From JAOZPE01 sp964601275 (GTDB lineage: Bacteria; Krumholzibacteriota; Krumholzibacteriia; JAJRXK01), in NCBI GenBank assembly GCA_964601275.1, contig CAZRMV010000004.1, positions 186,001 through 250,000 of the forward strand: a stretch of 64,000 bases of DNA, written 5' to 3'. Below the pieces are notes generated by a model that was given only the letters and a program-made list of their open reading frames with translations, did not search any database and was not told the DNA's origin. The position numbers were made by a program, and so were the translations under genes. Of the stretch, positions 63,464 through 64,000 are shown piece by piece (the stretch's first letter is position 1; each line of letters begins with the position of its first letter).

Positions 63464-64000
63464 TCATCCCCCGGTGCGCAGGGACCAACCGACCAGGAGG
63501 ATGCCGGTGGCGAGGGTCCAGCTTCCCAGGACCCGGATGGCGATATGCATCCAGCGGGCCTTCAGGGAGAGGACGAAGGCACTGCTCAACGACAAGAGGA
63601 CGAAGAGGAGGAAGCCGACCCCGGCCAGGATCCGCAGGGAGGTTGTGGGCGAAAGGGTCATGACCGTGCCGTTGGCCGCCCCGTGCAGCCCTCCGAAGAG
63701 GACCACGATCGCGGTGAAGGTTCCCCGGGGAATCTTCAGGTCCGAGGCCAGCAGTGCGCCGGTCACCAGGAAGGAGAATGCTCCGGTCAGAGGAGGAAGA
63801 CCCAGCCCCGGGGCCACCAGCCCGAGGATTCCTCCCAGGAACCAGGAGACGGGCAACGACCCGATCAGGACACGGCCGAAGTGCGCGCCCCGCAGGCCCG
63901 CATACAGCCCCAGCGCAATCGCGGGCAAGAGGTCCTCCGGGCTGAGCAGGAGATGGCCCATCCCGTCGTAGACCGGGCCCAACCCGGTGCTCACCAGGTG
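63464..64000 (-). CDS. HupE/UreJ family membrane protein (5' truncated by window edge)
   Basis: About 178 residues are visible; the frame is still open at base 64000, so the N-terminus lies beyond. STGLGPVYDGMGHLLLSPEDLLPAIALGLYAGLRG matches the HupE/UreJ pattern, with conserved Asp and His lining a channel. There are about five to six helices. Family members carry nickel or cobalt, or accompany metalloenzyme assembly. The metal cannot be told from this part. Confidence 0.82.
   Translation of the reverse strand, partial: HLVSTGLGPVYDGMGHLLLSPEDLLPAIALGLYAGLRGAHFGRVLIGSLPVSWFLGGILGLVAPGLGLPPLTGAFSFLVTGALLASDLKIPRGTFTAIVVLFGGLHGAANGTVMTLSPTTSLRILAGVGFLLFVLLSLSSAFVLSLKARWMHIAIRVLGSWTLATGILLVGWSLRTGG

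Overview
The window is a GC-rich bacterial chromosome segment of about 64 kb. It carries roughly 43 protein genes, one gene remnant, a TPP riboswitch and one 100-N assembly gap. There are no rRNAs, tRNAs, CRISPR arrays or transposases that I can recognise. The organism is a Gram-negative (diderm) bacterium: there are several outer-membrane beta-barrels, a TolC-type protein, a lipoprotein and many Sec signal peptides. A large secreted FG-GAP protein ends in an FPNPFNP / FlgD-like C-terminal module. Such modules are typical of FCB-superphylum lineages (Eisenbacteria/Krumholzibacteria/Latescibacteria-like), so I infer an uncultured FCB-group bacterium. The gap looks like a scaffolding artefact in a metagenome or draft assembly.

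Layout. 1-1702: end of a copper P-type ATPase and a periplasmic DUF3347 metal-binding protein, interrupted by the gap. 1733-6593 (minus): five overlapping genes for a poly-gamma-glutamate (PGA) polymer: PgsB, PgsC, PgsW, a secreted protein and an outer-membrane barrel, with no PgsA. 6819-11680: patatin-like lipase and a divergent Ser/Thr kinase with a propeller domain. 11773-17325 (minus): ECF sigma factor, anti-sigma factor carrying a CBM48 domain, barrel carrying a related CBM48 domain, Gly/Met-rich secreted protein, bacilliredoxin and a secreted unknown. 17398-24064 (minus): CusCBA-type copper/silver RND efflux operon. 24400-28269: adenosine deaminase, S9 peptidase and a TSP3-repeat barrel. 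28540-35553: three secreted surface proteins. 35633-37450: riboswitch-controlled thiC. 37564-41828: M16 protease and phytase-like esterase.

41825-46088 (minus) is a translationally coupled three-gene operon: an OlsB-like N-acyltransferase, a PlsC-like acyltransferase and an 872-residue alpha/beta-hydrolase + DedA(VTT) + ATP-grasp fusion. It reads like an aminolipid biosynthesis and transport system. 46238-47073 holds a nitroreductase remnant, a hidden SelW-like selenoprotein gene with an in-frame UGA (CxxU), and a DUF2007 protein. 47127-64000: gamma-glutamyltransferase, PhzF-like protein, RlmL-type methyltransferase, DEAD-box helicase, divergent dps/oxyR, DUF4920 + PepSY pair, a large membrane protein, M3 peptidase, D-cysteine-desulfhydrase-like enzyme, MgtC protein, di-heme cytochrome c and a partial HupE/UreJ protein.

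Themes are copper handling (CopA, DUF3347, CusCBA), envelope polymer and lipid construction (PGA operon, acyltransferase operon, DedA fusion), redox and peroxide defence (bacilliredoxin, SelW-like protein, OxyR/Dps) and secreted peptidases. The least described items are the SelW-like UGA gene, the acyltransferase/fusion operon, the PgsBCW-barrel operon and the sigma/anti-sigma/barrel set sharing CBM48 domains.
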